22,549 nt of DNA from Anaerolineae bacterium (lineage in GTDB: Bacteria; Chloroflexota; Anaerolineae; Anaerolineales; Villigracilaceae): contig JAFLCF010000056.1 in assembly GCA_017303735.1 (NCBI GenBank), forward strand, positions 1 through 22,549. Direction: 5' to 3'. Below, in pieces: positions 14,291 to 21,750 of the stretch (the first letter of the stretch is position 1; the number at the start of each line of letters is the position of its first letter). The translations under genes were made by a program, and so were the position numbers. The notes beneath the pieces were generated by a model. It saw only the letters and a program-made list of their open reading frames with translations. It did no database searches and was not told the DNA's origin.

Positions 14291-14926
14291 ATGAGCCCCG
14301 TCCAAAATGCTGGTTTGTATTATCCTAATAAATTTGGCTTGATCACGATCAAATCTCTTGAAGAGGTGATGGGCAAGAATGGTTTGAATGCCATTCTTAA
14401 TCTTGCCGGTCTTAGCCATTACATTGAAAACTATCCCCCAGATAATTTGGATAAGGGATTTGACTTTGCAGAATTATCTGCGATCAGTTCGGCACTGGAA
14501 GAAATGTACGGTCCTCGTGGCGGACGCGGCCTTGCTCTTCGCGCTGGGCGAGCAACCTTTGCAGATGCCCTGCGGAATTTTGGCGCGCTAGCTGGCGCAG
14601 CAGATTTGGCATTTGTTGTTCTTCCGCTTCAGTCCAAGCTCAGAATTGGTCTGCCCGCTTTTGCCAAGATCTTCACCCAGTTGAGCGACCAGCAAACCAC
14701 CGTTGAAGAAAAAGATACAGAATGGGTGTGGACCATTCATAAGTGCCCTTGCTGTTGGGGACGCTCTGGTGTGGATAAACCCGTTTGCTTCATTTCTACT
14801 GGGTTGCTACAGGAAAGCTTAAAGTGGGTTTCAGGCGGAAATGAATTCCGTGTCAACGAATCCAAATGCGTGGCAATGGGCGACCCGGTCTGCGAATTCA
14901 TCGTACAAAAAGAACCGATCTCGTAA
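14291..14926 (+). CDS. V4R (4-vinyl reductase-like) domain protein
   Basis: A 211-residue protein. The C-terminal half matches the V4R fold: KCPCCWGR at 151-158, then PVCFISTGLLQESLKW (about 165-179) and ESKCVAMGDPVCEF (190-203). Cysteines at 152, 154, 155, 166, 193 and 201 could bind metal or a ligand. V4R domains occur as small-molecule sensors, including BchJ-like and hydrocarbon-binding regulators; the ligand here is unknown. The N-terminal half (about 1-110) is helical and likely mediates dimerisation or partner contact, as in heme-NO-binding-like folds. The start has GGAG at 8 bases. The roadblock gene precedes it closely and a response regulator follows after 16 bases, suggesting that the three act together. 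Confidence 0.8.
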   Translation: MSPVQNAGLYYPNKFGLITIKSLEEVMGKNGLNAILNLAGLSHYIENYPPDNLDKGFDFAELSAISSALEEMYGPRGGRGLALRAGRATFADALRNFGALAGAADLAFVVLPLQSKLRIGLPAFAKIFTQLSDQQTTVEEKDTEWVWTIHKCPCCWGRSGVDKPVCFISTGLLQESLKWVSGGNEFRVNESKCVAMGDPVCEFIVQKEPIS

Positions 14927-14942
14927 TCATAAGGCATTGGGC

Positions 14943-15797
14943 ATGGCAGACACAAAGTCGAAGATCCTCATTGTGGAAGATGACCCTGACGTGGCTGAAA
15001 TGCTGACGGCGTATTTCCGCTCGCAGGAGTACGAAGTGTTTACTGTAAACTGGGGGGAGGATGGTGTCCGTTCTGCCTTACAGGTCAACCCAGATCTAGC
15101 CATCCTGGATATTCGCCTTCCAGACATTGATGGATATGAAGTAGCCCGGCGTTTGCGAACAGACCGTCGGACGGCAAACATTCCGATTATCTTTCTCACT
15201 GAAAAGAGAGATCGTGCCGATAAGCTGCAGGGCTTGGAGATTGGTGCGGACGATTACATTACCAAACCTTTCGATATTCAAGAGTTACGTTTGCGAGTTC
15301 GAAATGCGCTGACCCGTGTCAGTCAGGGAACCTTGACCAACCCGGTTACCGGGCTTCCAGAAGGAACCCTTGTGGACGAAAAGCTATCCGAAGTACTTGG
15401 CAAAGATGGTGCCTCGTTGTTATTCGTTTCGATTGAGAATATGGGCTCATTCCGCGAAGCTTATGGCTTTGTTGCCTCAGATGATGTGCTCCGTGCTGTA
15501 AGTTTGATGATTGTGAATACGATGCGTGAATTCAGCCGCCCGGAAGATTTTCTTGGGCATTTAAGCTCCACTGAATTCATTCTTGTGGTGCCGCCATCCA
15601 ATCTGGCGGCACTAAGTGATAAATTGCGCTCACGGTTGGCGCAGTCTGTTGAGTATTTTTATCCGATCAAGGATCGGGATCAGGCAGCGAAACGAAAAGA
15701 CCGTCTTGGCGCAAAACTTGCCGAGATGACCTCTTTGAAAAACCGCTCATCGGATGTGGCACAGATCAAAGCGGAGTTGGAAAGCTCAAAAAATTAG
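14943..15797 (+). CDS. Response regulator with degenerate GGDEF-like domain
   Basis: A 284-residue protein. The receiver domain (about 6-122) has the acidic pair D13-D14, phosphoacceptor D56 in LAILDIRLPD, T86 and K108 in YITKPF, so it looks able to be phosphorylated. A GGDEF-like fold follows from about 133 (NPVTGLPEG). The signature loop is SSTEF (208-212) instead of GGDEF, and the usual catalytic Asp/Glu set is not evident, so it is unlikely to make cyclic-di-GMP. A basic, coiled C-terminal tail covers about 245-284. Reading is open to 34 codons upstream, but that region overlaps the V4R gene; the ATG at 14943 has AAGG 8 bases before it and starts the receiver. No histidine kinase is in the window. 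Confidence 0.88.
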   Translation: MADTKSKILIVEDDPDVAEMLTAYFRSQEYEVFTVNWGEDGVRSALQVNPDLAILDIRLPDIDGYEVARRLRTDRRTANIPIIFLTEKRDRADKLQGLEIGADDYITKPFDIQELRLRVRNALTRVSQGTLTNPVTGLPEGTLVDEKLSEVLGKDGASLLFVSIENMGSFREAYGFVASDDVLRAVSLMIVNTMREFSRPEDFLGHLSSTEFILVVPPSNLAALSDKLRSRLAQSVEYFYPIKDRDQAAKRKDRLGAKLAEMTSLKNRSSDVAQIKAELESSKN

Positions 15798-15806
15798 GAA
15801 CACGAT

Positions 15807-16547
15807 TTGCGCATCACAATTGTCATCCCCACATATAACGAAGCGGAGAACCTGCCCAAACTGGTCTCCGCTTTATTTTCGCTTCCACTCGACTTGCGCC
15901 TGCTCGTAGTGGACGATAATAGCCCAGACGGTACAGGTGTGCTGGCTGAGGACCTTTCCCATAAATATCCTGGTCGGCTTGAGGTGCTTCGCCGCCCTGG
16001 GAAGATGGGACTGCGTTCTGCGTATTTGAACGGCTTTCAAAAGATCCTTGACGGCGACGCAGAAGCGATCGTGCAAATGGATGCGGATTTTTCACATGAC
16101 CCGGCTGCTCTGACAGCAATGGCGGAACAACTGAAATCCAACGATGTGGTTCTCGGTTCACGCTATGTTGCGGGCGGCTCGGTGGATAAGAGATGGCCAG
16201 TTTGGCGAAAATGGCTTTCTGCTTTTGGGAATTTTTATGCGCGCACCATTTTAGGTTTACCGCTTCACGATGTCACGACTGGATACCGTATGTGGCGAAG
16301 TGAAACCTTGAAACAAATACCATTTGAGCGCATTCAAGCGACCGGCTATATCTTTCTCGTGGAAATGATCTATCTGGCGCACTGCCTTGAGTTCAAGGTG
16401 GGTGAGGCTCCTATTTATTTTGCCGACAGGCGTTTTGGGAAATCCAAAATGTCCTTCAAGATCCAGGCAGAGGCAGCAATGCGCATCTGGCAGGTTTGGT
16501 GGAATTATCGCGACCTTCGCAAGGCGGGAAGATTGGCGCGTTTGTAA
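15807..16547 (+). CDS. Polyprenyl-phosphate mannosyltransferase (DPM1-like GT2)
   Basis: A 246-residue GT2 glycosyltransferase. The nucleotide-sugar motif DDNSPDGT (36-43), the metal-binding MDADFSHDP (91-99), GSRYVAGG, GYRMWR and FADRRFGKSKMS match dolichol-phosphate mannose synthase. The family transfers mannose (or glucose) from GDP-mannose to a lipid carrier at the membrane. It lacks the C-terminal membrane segments of longer homologues, as do soluble DPM1 types. The start is TTG at 15807, nine bases after the regulator's stop, with a weak TAGGAA. The manC enzyme upstream could supply GDP-mannose (inference). An alternative sugar substrate is possible. Confidence 0.87.
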   Translation: MRITIVIPTYNEAENLPKLVSALFSLPLDLRLLVVDDNSPDGTGVLAEDLSHKYPGRLEVLRRPGKMGLRSAYLNGFQKILDGDAEAIVQMDADFSHDPAALTAMAEQLKSNDVVLGSRYVAGGSVDKRWPVWRKWLSAFGNFYARTILGLPLHDVTTGYRMWRSETLKQIPFERIQATGYIFLVEMIYLAHCLEFKVGEAPIYFADRRFGKSKMSFKIQAEAAMRIWQVWWNYRDLRKAGRLARL

Positions 16548-16572
16548 ATCCCTTCCTCAAACCCACGCTCTC

Positions 16573-16581
16573 TGATAGAAT
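16573..16581 (+). promoter_or_regulatory. Extended -10 promoter of typA
   Basis: TGA-TAGAAT is an extended -10 with a poor -35 (TTCCTC at 16553-16558). The sequence just downstream, ACTGCCCGC, nearly repeats that of the rpsP promoter. Confidence 0.55.
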
Positions 16582-16609
16582 ACTGCCCGCAAGCCGAACT
16601 ACAAACAAG

Positions 16610-16639
16610 CCCTCGGCGGCATGTCGAGGGTATTTATGT
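16610..16639 (+). terminator. Terminator-like hairpin in the typA leader
   Basis: An 8-bp stem with one G-U pair (CCCTCGGC 16610-16617 with GTCGAGGG 16623-16630) and a 5-base loop is followed by TATTTATGT. It lies between the typA promoter and the gene. It may end the upstream operon, or act as leader control of typA as in topA. Confidence 0.5.
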
Positions 16640-16663
16640 GCCTGTCACTAGAAAGAGTACTTT

Positions 16664-18520
16664 ATGATCGAACGAACCGACCTCAGAAACATTGCCATTA
16701 TTGCTCACGTCGACCATGGGAAGACCACCCTGGTGGATGGACTCCTGCGTCAGTCTCACACGTTTCGTGAGAACCAGCATATTGAAGAACGCGTCATGGA
16801 TTCAAACGACCTTGAGCGCGAACGCGGCATCACCATTCTTGCCAAGAACACTGCCATCAGCCTTGTAGACCCATCTACCAATCAGACCATCAAGATCAAT
16901 ATCGTGGATACCCCCGGGCATGCCGATTTCGGCGGCGAGGTGGAGCGCGTTATGAACATGGTGGATGGTGTGCTATTGCTTGTGGATGCTGCCGAAGGAC
17001 CCATGCCGCAGACCCGTTTCGTGCTTAAGAAAGCTCTGCAAATGGGACACAAAGCCATTGTGGTTATCAACAAGGTGGATCGCAAAGACGCTGAACCTTC
17101 ACGCGTATTGAACGAGACCTTCGACCTTTTCATTGAATTAGGTGCTACCGAAGAACAAGCTGATTTCCCTGTCATTTATGCACAGGGTTCTGCTGGGAAA
17201 GCCGGTCTGACCCCTGAACTTGGACCTGACCTGCAACCCTTGTTCGATGTGATCCTCCATCATATTCCCGCTCCTAAAGTGGATCCTGATGCTCCTTTGC
17301 AAATGCTTGTCACCATGCTGGGTTATGACGATTACCGTGGTGTGACCGCCATTGGACGTGTTTTTGCGGGTACGATCAAAGCGGGTCAAAAGATGGCACG
17401 CATGAAATTAGATGGAACCATTGCACCTGAAAGTGCTCGCTATCTCTATACCTTTAAAGGGTTAAATAAAGTTGAAATTAACGAGGTGAAAGCAGGCGAT
17501 ATCATCTCATTGGCTGGCTTGGAAGGGATCGCCATCGGTGAAACGTTAGCCGACCCTGCCAGCCCTGTTGCTTTGCCGACCATCAAAGTGGAGGAACCAA
17601 CCGTTCGCATGACCTTCGGTGTGAACACATCTCCATTTACTGGCAAGGAAGGCAAATGGGGAACCTCTCGAAAATTACGCGAGCGTTTATTCGAAGAATT
17701 GCGCACGAATGTGTCTTTACGGGTTGAAGAAACCGAATCGGCAGAAAACTTCTTGGTTTCAGGTCGCGGTGAGTTGCACCTTGGAATTTTGATCGAGACC
17801 ATGCGCCGTGAAGGATATGAATTTCAGGTATCACGCCCCGAGGTGATCTATCACAAGGCGGATGATGGCGTCCTGCTCGAACCTTATGAAGAAGTGCATA
17901 TCGAGACCAGCGCTGAAACCGTCGGCGTTGTTGTGGAAATGCTCGGGAGTAGACGCGGCAAAATGATGGATATGCAGGATAATGGTCAGGGGATGACCCG
18001 CATTGTGTATATCGTCCCGACCCGCGGCTTGCTCGGTTTCCGTTATCAGTTCCTCACCTCCACCCGTGGGGCAGGGATCATGCATACGATCTTTAATGGA
18101 TACGATGAAATGAGCGGAGCCATGGCTTCACGCCCACGCGGCTCTCTGGTTGCATGGGAAGCAGGGACAACCACAGCGTACGCTCTTAAGAGTGCAGAGG
18201 AACGCGGACAGTTATTTATTGGTCCTGGTGTGGAAGTGTACGAAGGCATGGTGGTCGGTGAGAATGCGCGCGGAACGGACTTGTCTGTTAACGTTTGCAA
18301 AAAGAAACATCTGACCAATATGCGCGCTTCCGGTGGAGACATGGAAATCCGCCTCACGCCGCCCCGACAAATGTCTCTCGACGAGGCGATCGAATACCTC
18401 TCTGACGACGAGTTGCTCGAAGTGACTCCTGAATCGTTCAGGATCCGAAAACGAATATTGAACACAGATGAACGCGGCAAGCTGACAAAAAAGGTGAAAG
18501 AACAGTTTGCAGAAGGTTAA
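16664..18520 (+). CDS. typA: Ribosome-associated GTPase TypA/BipA
   Basis: A 618-residue translational GTPase that assists 50S assembly, especially under stress or cold. The G domain has [10 protein letters not shown] (14-23), the switch stretch [21 protein letters not shown] and [10 protein letters not shown]. Domains II, III and V follow, with the BipA-type motifs [18 protein letters not shown] and [12 protein letters not shown]. The C-terminal end is [14 protein letters not shown]. Length is normal for the family. The ATG at 16664 has a weak AAGAG. A terminator lies right after the stop. Confidence 0.97.
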   Translation: MIERTDLRNIAIIAHVDHGKTTLVDGLLRQSHTFRENQHIEERVMDSNDLERERGITILAKNTAISLVDPSTNQTIKINIVDTPGHADFGGEVERVMNMVDGVLLLVDAAEGPMPQTRFVLKKALQMGHKAIVVINKVDRKDAEPSRVLNETFDLFIELGATEEQADFPVIYAQGSAGKAGLTPELGPDLQPLFDVILHHIPAPKVDPDAPLQMLVTMLGYDDYRGVTAIGRVFAGTIKAGQKMARMKLDGTIAPESARYLYTFKGLNKVEINEVKAGDIISLAGLEGIAIGETLADPASPVALPTIKVEEPTVRMTFGVNTSPFTGKEGKWGTSRKLRERLFEELRTNVSLRVEETESAENFLVSGRGELHLGILIETMRREGYEFQVSRPEVIYHKADDGVLLEPYEEVHIETSAETVGVVVEMLGSRRGKMMDMQDNGQGMTRIVYIVPTRGLLGFRYQFLTSTRGAGIMHTIFNGYDEMSGAMASRPRGSLVAWEAGTTTAYALKSAEERGQLFIGPGVEVYEGMVVGENARGTDLSVNVCKKKHLTNMRASGGDMEIRLTPPRQMSLDEAIEYLSDDELLEVTPESFRIRKRILNTDERGKLTKKVKEQFAEG

Positions 18521-18524
18521 ACCA

Positions 18525-18554
18525 AAACCGCCACGCATGATCGCGTGGCGGTTT
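18525..18554. terminator. Bidirectional terminator between typA and the lipoprotein operon
   Basis: A perfect 12-bp GC-rich stem (18525-18536 with 18543-18554) closes on an ATGATC loop. It has T-rich flanks on both sides (CATTATTT on the plus strand, TTTTGG on the minus strand) and lies between converging genes. Confidence 0.9.
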
Positions 18555-18574
18555 CATTATTTGGACAATATTCT

Positions 18575-19306
18575 TTAGCAGCCTAATGAGATCGTTTTGC
18601 TTTGCGTTTGACCGGCATCGTTGAAAGCGATGATGCTATATCCCACGGTTTGACCTGATAACAAAGTGATAACTTCCTGAAATTGAGTGGTATTTGCGGA
18701 GAGTTCCACGATGACGATGTCGTTTCGGATGACACGATACCCGGTCTCGGAATCTTCATCTGCCCATGCGATAGTGATCTCTGCTTCATTCGTAACGTAA
18801 TTGCAGAAGATATCCCATTTTTGCAGGCTGACGTTTTCCGGTGCGCCGCCTTCAGGGGTCGGTGGAGCGGTCACTGTTGGCACTGCGGCATAATCTCCAG
18901 ATGGTGTGACGAATTCTCCAGCCACCCAGCACGGACCTGCGTCTGTTGAAACGATCCAGTAGTTGGGTGGATAAAAACCAACGATTTCGACAGCCAGCCC
19001 AGGTTGGATCTGCGTGATGCGCTCGTAATTCACGCCAGGACCCGTCCGGCAGTTGGTCACATCCTCAAAGCTTGCCAGCGGATTCCCGCTTGAGGTTGAA
19101 GCGGTTTGGGTCGCAAGATCAGATGCTGGAGCAATGGTTGGGCTCGCGAGCGGAGTCTGACCTGTACTGTTGGGGTCGTTCGCCAATGCTGCTTCAACCG
19201 TCAGTGCGGCGGCGGTTGCCACGTCGGGTGCGGCTTCACTCGATGGCATATTACAGGAGGATAGAAAAACACATGCGCTCAGTAGGAGGTAGATAGGTTG
19301 CTTCAT
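18575..19306 (-). CDS. Lipoprotein with SH3b and fibronectin-like domains
   Basis: A 243-residue exported protein. The signal peptide ends in lipobox LSSC (C18), followed by an Ala/Thr/Pro linker (about 25-75). A bacterial SH3 domain at about 78-137 begins near NCRTGPGVNYERI and includes CWVAGEFV; such domains bind peptidoglycan or cell-wall ligands. A second linker (VPTVTAPPTPEGG) leads to a C-terminal fibronectin-III-like beta domain (about 160-243) with ITIAWADEDSETGYRVIRND. Cys pairs are present in both domains. The start MKQPIYLLL at 19306 has GAGG 6 bases upstream; a reading from 19357 overlaps the dioxygenase gene and would bury the signal peptide. It is the last gene of the leftward operon, and the function within it is unknown. 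Confidence 0.85.
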   Translation of the reverse strand: MKQPIYLLLSACVFLSSCNMPSSEAAPDVATAAALTVEAALANDPNSTGQTPLASPTIAPASDLATQTASTSSGNPLASFEDVTNCRTGPGVNYERITQIQPGLAVEIVGFYPPNYWIVSTDAGPCWVAGEFVTPSGDYAAVPTVTAPPTPEGGAPENVSLQKWDIFCNYVTNEAEITIAWADEDSETGYRVIRNDIVIVELSANTTQFQEVITLLSGQTVGYSIIAFNDAGQTQSKTISLGC

Positions 19307-19332
19307 TGATTTCCTCTGTTGCTCTATAAATC

Positions 19333-20496
19333 TTATTCGCCGTCGCCTTCGAACCATGTTTCCATGTAGGGTTTTTCCATTTCAAGCGCCTGTTTTGTGA
19401 GATGTAGCGGATGGAAGGTATCTACCATTACAGCCAGTTCCTGAGTTTCGGTCTTGCCGATGCTGGCTTCTGTCATACCGGGCTGTGGACCATGTGGCAA
19501 GCCAAATGGATGCAGGCTTATGTCTGAACGGTCTATTCCTTTGCGGGACATAAAATTCCCTTCGGCGTAGTAAATCACCTCATCTGACTGAATGTTGGAG
19601 TGGTTGTACGGAGCAGGAATGCCCTCAGGATGGTAATCGAACAGACGCGGGACAAAAGAACACACAACAAAGTTATGAGCGTCAAAGGTTTGGTGGACGG
19701 GCGGCGGTTGGTGGATTCTGCCTGTGATCGGCTCAAAGTCTTCGATGTTGAAGATCCACGGGTAGAGATAACCGTCCCAGCCGATGACATCATGCGGGTG
19801 ATAATCCAAAATATGCTGTGAGATGCGGTCTCGTACTTTCACGCGGACTTCGAACTCGCCGCGCTCGGTATGGGTTTCCAGGTCGGCAGGCAGGCGAATA
19901 TCACGCTCACAATATGGCGCGTGTTCGAGTAGCTGACCATACGGATTGCGATAGCGCTTGGGCGGCTCGATCTGGCTGGGGTTTTCAATGGTGAAGAATT
20001 TGCTTTCCTCGTTTAATTCCATTTGCCAGGTGGTGCCGAATGGAATGACGATGTAATCGCCTTTGCGAAATTTCAGATTGCCAAACTGTGAATAGAATGT
20101 GCCGCTGCCATCATGCACCCACCAGGTCTCGTAGGCTTGTGAGTTGCGATAGAAGTAGCCCATCCGTCCCTTGGGCGCGCGCGAGACGCCGAGGATGACG
20201 TCGTTGTTTCCGAGCAGGGGAACTCTTCCTGAAACTGGGTCAGCTCCGAGCGGAGTCTGAGCCGTTTGCAGGGCGCGATGGCGTATCGGTCCGAAGTCTA
20301 CATATTCGGGTTTGGCGGGTCCGCAGTCTGTCATCTGTTTGATGCGCGGCGGCAGGAAGTGGTGATAGAGGATGGATTGCAGCGATGAGAAACCTTCAAG
20401 CCCCATTACTTCTTCACGATAAAGCTTGCCGTTCGGTTTTTTGAATTGCGTGTGACGTTTGTGCGGAATATTGCCGAGCTTATGATAAAAGGGCAT
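19333..20496 (-). CDS. hmgA: Homogentisate 1,2-dioxygenase homologue
   Basis: A 387-residue cupin dioxygenase. Homogentisate dioxygenase opens the ring of homogentisate to maleylacetoacetate in tyrosine/phenylalanine breakdown, using Fe(II). Family marks are HKRHTQF (12-18), HHFLPPR, the conserved FFTIENPSQIEPPKRY, and the metal site H299 and E306 in NHSNIQSDEVIYY with H335 in LHPFGLPHGPQPG. It is shorter than classical HmgA (about 430-445) and has HSN-x-x-SDEV where the classical enzyme has HRNxMSE, so the substrate may differ. AAGGAG precedes the ATG. Neither fumarylacetoacetase nor hydroxyphenylpyruvate dioxygenase is in the window; the neighbours are lipoprotein genes, an unusual setting. 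Confidence 0.85.
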   Translation of the reverse strand: MPFYHKLGNIPHKRHTQFKKPNGKLYREEVMGLEGFSSLQSILYHHFLPPRIKQMTDCGPAKPEYVDFGPIRHRALQTAQTPLGADPVSGRVPLLGNNDVILGVSRAPKGRMGYFYRNSQAYETWWVHDGSGTFYSQFGNLKFRKGDYIVIPFGTTWQMELNEESKFFTIENPSQIEPPKRYRNPYGQLLEHAPYCERDIRLPADLETHTERGEFEVRVKVRDRISQHILDYHPHDVIGWDGYLYPWIFNIEDFEPITGRIHQPPPVHQTFDAHNFVVCSFVPRLFDYHPEGIPAPYNHSNIQSDEVIYYAEGNFMSRKGIDRSDISLHPFGLPHGPQPGMTEASIGKTETQELAVMVDTFHPLHLTKQALEMEKPYMETWFEGDGE

Positions 20497-20505
20497 GTTT
20501 ACTCC

Positions 20506-21345
20506 TTAATGTTCGACGATCACAATGGAAGATATTAATTCATCAATTGTATTTAGGGAAGGCGTAAATTCATCGGGCGCAGCGGTGTTGACGCGCTCGT
20601 TCACGCTTTGGTAATACGCATCGAATTCTTCAGGGGTTGTTGCAAGCGGAACACCAATGAACTCTGAGAGAAAAGGCGCATCGACCGGGATGAGGAACGA
20701 AACAAAATATTTTTCATCATCCGTAATGCCCTGATACATCAGGGTTGTTCCTGTTCCGTTCACCATTTCTGCCGCAAACGATGTAGTGAACAGATAGCGG
20801 TATCCGCGCCCATTTTGAATGTTCACTTCGGCAAGCTGGGCGTCAATGAGCGCGCTGGCTCCGTTGAAGCGCGGGAAATCGGTGTGATGATCTGCCTGCC
20901 CTTCCATCACCGCAAATAAATTTTCGACTACTCCGGCTTCGAGGGCGTTGATCTCTTCAACACGATAAATGCGAATGCCGCTGGCTGTATGATCTTCAGA
21001 CCCGTTCGTATATGCAGTGAAAAGGATTCGCGCATGCTGCGGATACGGCAATTCTGTTGGACCAACATTCGTATACACTGGCTGAACACTTGTGCTTGTG
21101 CCTTGTTGAATGCCGTCTGGATAATTGAAGCCGACGGAAATTCCCATTTCATCAAAGGCGACCAAGTTCTCCGCCTCAAGCCCAGACGTTGCAACGGGTT
21201 CTGTTTCAGCAGGTGGATTCGTCGCTGTAGCTTCTTGCTCTGCTGTCGCTGCCGGGCTGGGTGTGGAGGTGGCTGTGCCAGAAGCACATGCTACCAGAAT
21301 GGACATCGCTAGAATTACGGCAAGTGTGTATACGCGGACTTTCAT
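20506..21345 (-). CDS. Lipoprotein, paralogue of the 21751 gene product
   Basis: A 279-residue exported protein. The signal peptide has lipobox LVAC (C20), followed by a Thr/Ala/Pro/Glu linker to about residue 55. The mature domain matches the downstream-edge lipoprotein (21751-22549) over its whole length: IRIYRVEEINAL vs IRIYPAQEYAAV, YQGITDDEKYFVSFLIPV vs YEGLTSDGKYMVAMMLPV, and PDEFTPSLNTIDELISSI vs PDSFQPNLTQIEALIQSI. I do not recognise the domain. One base separates its ATG from the cupin stop, and its stop overlaps the Shine-Dalgarno of the dioxygenase gene, so translation is probably coupled. No catalytic motif is apparent; a surface or ligand-binding role is a guess. Confidence 0.8.
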   Translation of the reverse strand: MKVRVYTLAVILAMSILVACASGTATSTPSPAATAEQEATATNPPAETEPVATSGLEAENLVAFDEMGISVGFNYPDGIQQGTSTSVQPVYTNVGPTELPYPQHARILFTAYTNGSEDHTASGIRIYRVEEINALEAGVVENLFAVMEGQADHHTDFPRFNGASALIDAQLAEVNIQNGRGYRYLFTTSFAAEMVNGTGTTLMYQGITDDEKYFVSFLIPVDAPFLSEFIGVPLATTPEEFDAYYQSVNERVNTAAPDEFTPSLNTIDELISSIVIVEH

Positions 21346-21346
21346 T

Positions 21347-21739
21347 TTATGGATCCTTCGGGTCGTAGACTACAACACTTTCCTGCTCATTGGGGTCGTT
21401 GCGTGCTACCACGGCAATGACTTGTTCTGTATCGCTTAAGTTGATAGGTTGATGCGGCAGGTTGGGCGGAATGAATAGAAAATCTCCGGCTTCGTTGATG
21501 GTGGAGTGCTCAAGGTTTTTACCGTAGCGGGTTTCGGCTTTACCTTGGATGATGTAAATGGTGGTTTCATACCCATCATGATAATGCGCCACGGCTCTAC
21601 CGCCCGGCGGGATGATGACGAGATGCATACACAAATGCTGTGCCCCCGCCGTTGCGGCAGAAATGCCCTCAAAGTTTGGAAGTTGCTGCTTGCTGATATG
21701 CGTACCCTGCGGTCGGACGGTGATGATCTTGTCGGTCAT
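21347..21739 (-). CDS. Small cupin-domain protein
   Basis: A 130-residue single-domain cupin. Motif 1 (about 46-66) has HYHDGYETTIYIIQGKAE, giving metal ligands two His and one Glu. Motif 2 is FLFIPPNLPHQPINL (about 88-102) with the second His. The active-site set is complete, so metal binding is plausible; the reaction is unknown, since cupins include isomerases, dioxygenases and sugar-binding regulators. No DNA-binding part is attached. AGGAG precedes the ATG at 21739 with a 4-base spacer. The gene is sandwiched between two paralogous lipoprotein genes. Confidence 0.8.
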   Translation of the reverse strand: MTDKIITVRPQGTHISKQQLPNFEGISAATAGAQHLCMHLVIIPPGGRAVAHYHDGYETTIYIIQGKAETRYGKNLEHSTINEAGDFLFIPPNLPHQPINLSDTEQVIAVVARNDPNEQESVVVYDPKDP

Positions 21740-21750
21740 TGGGCTCCTGG

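Noticed and set aside
14841..14942. N-terminal extension of the response regulator
   Set aside because: These codons overlap the V4R gene in another frame, are not receiver-like, and the ATG at 14943 has a ribosome site at normal spacing.
18046..18480. 144-codon minus-strand reading opposite typA
   Set aside because: It is antisense to conserved TypA codons and its Arg/Ser-rich composition is typical of a shadow frame.
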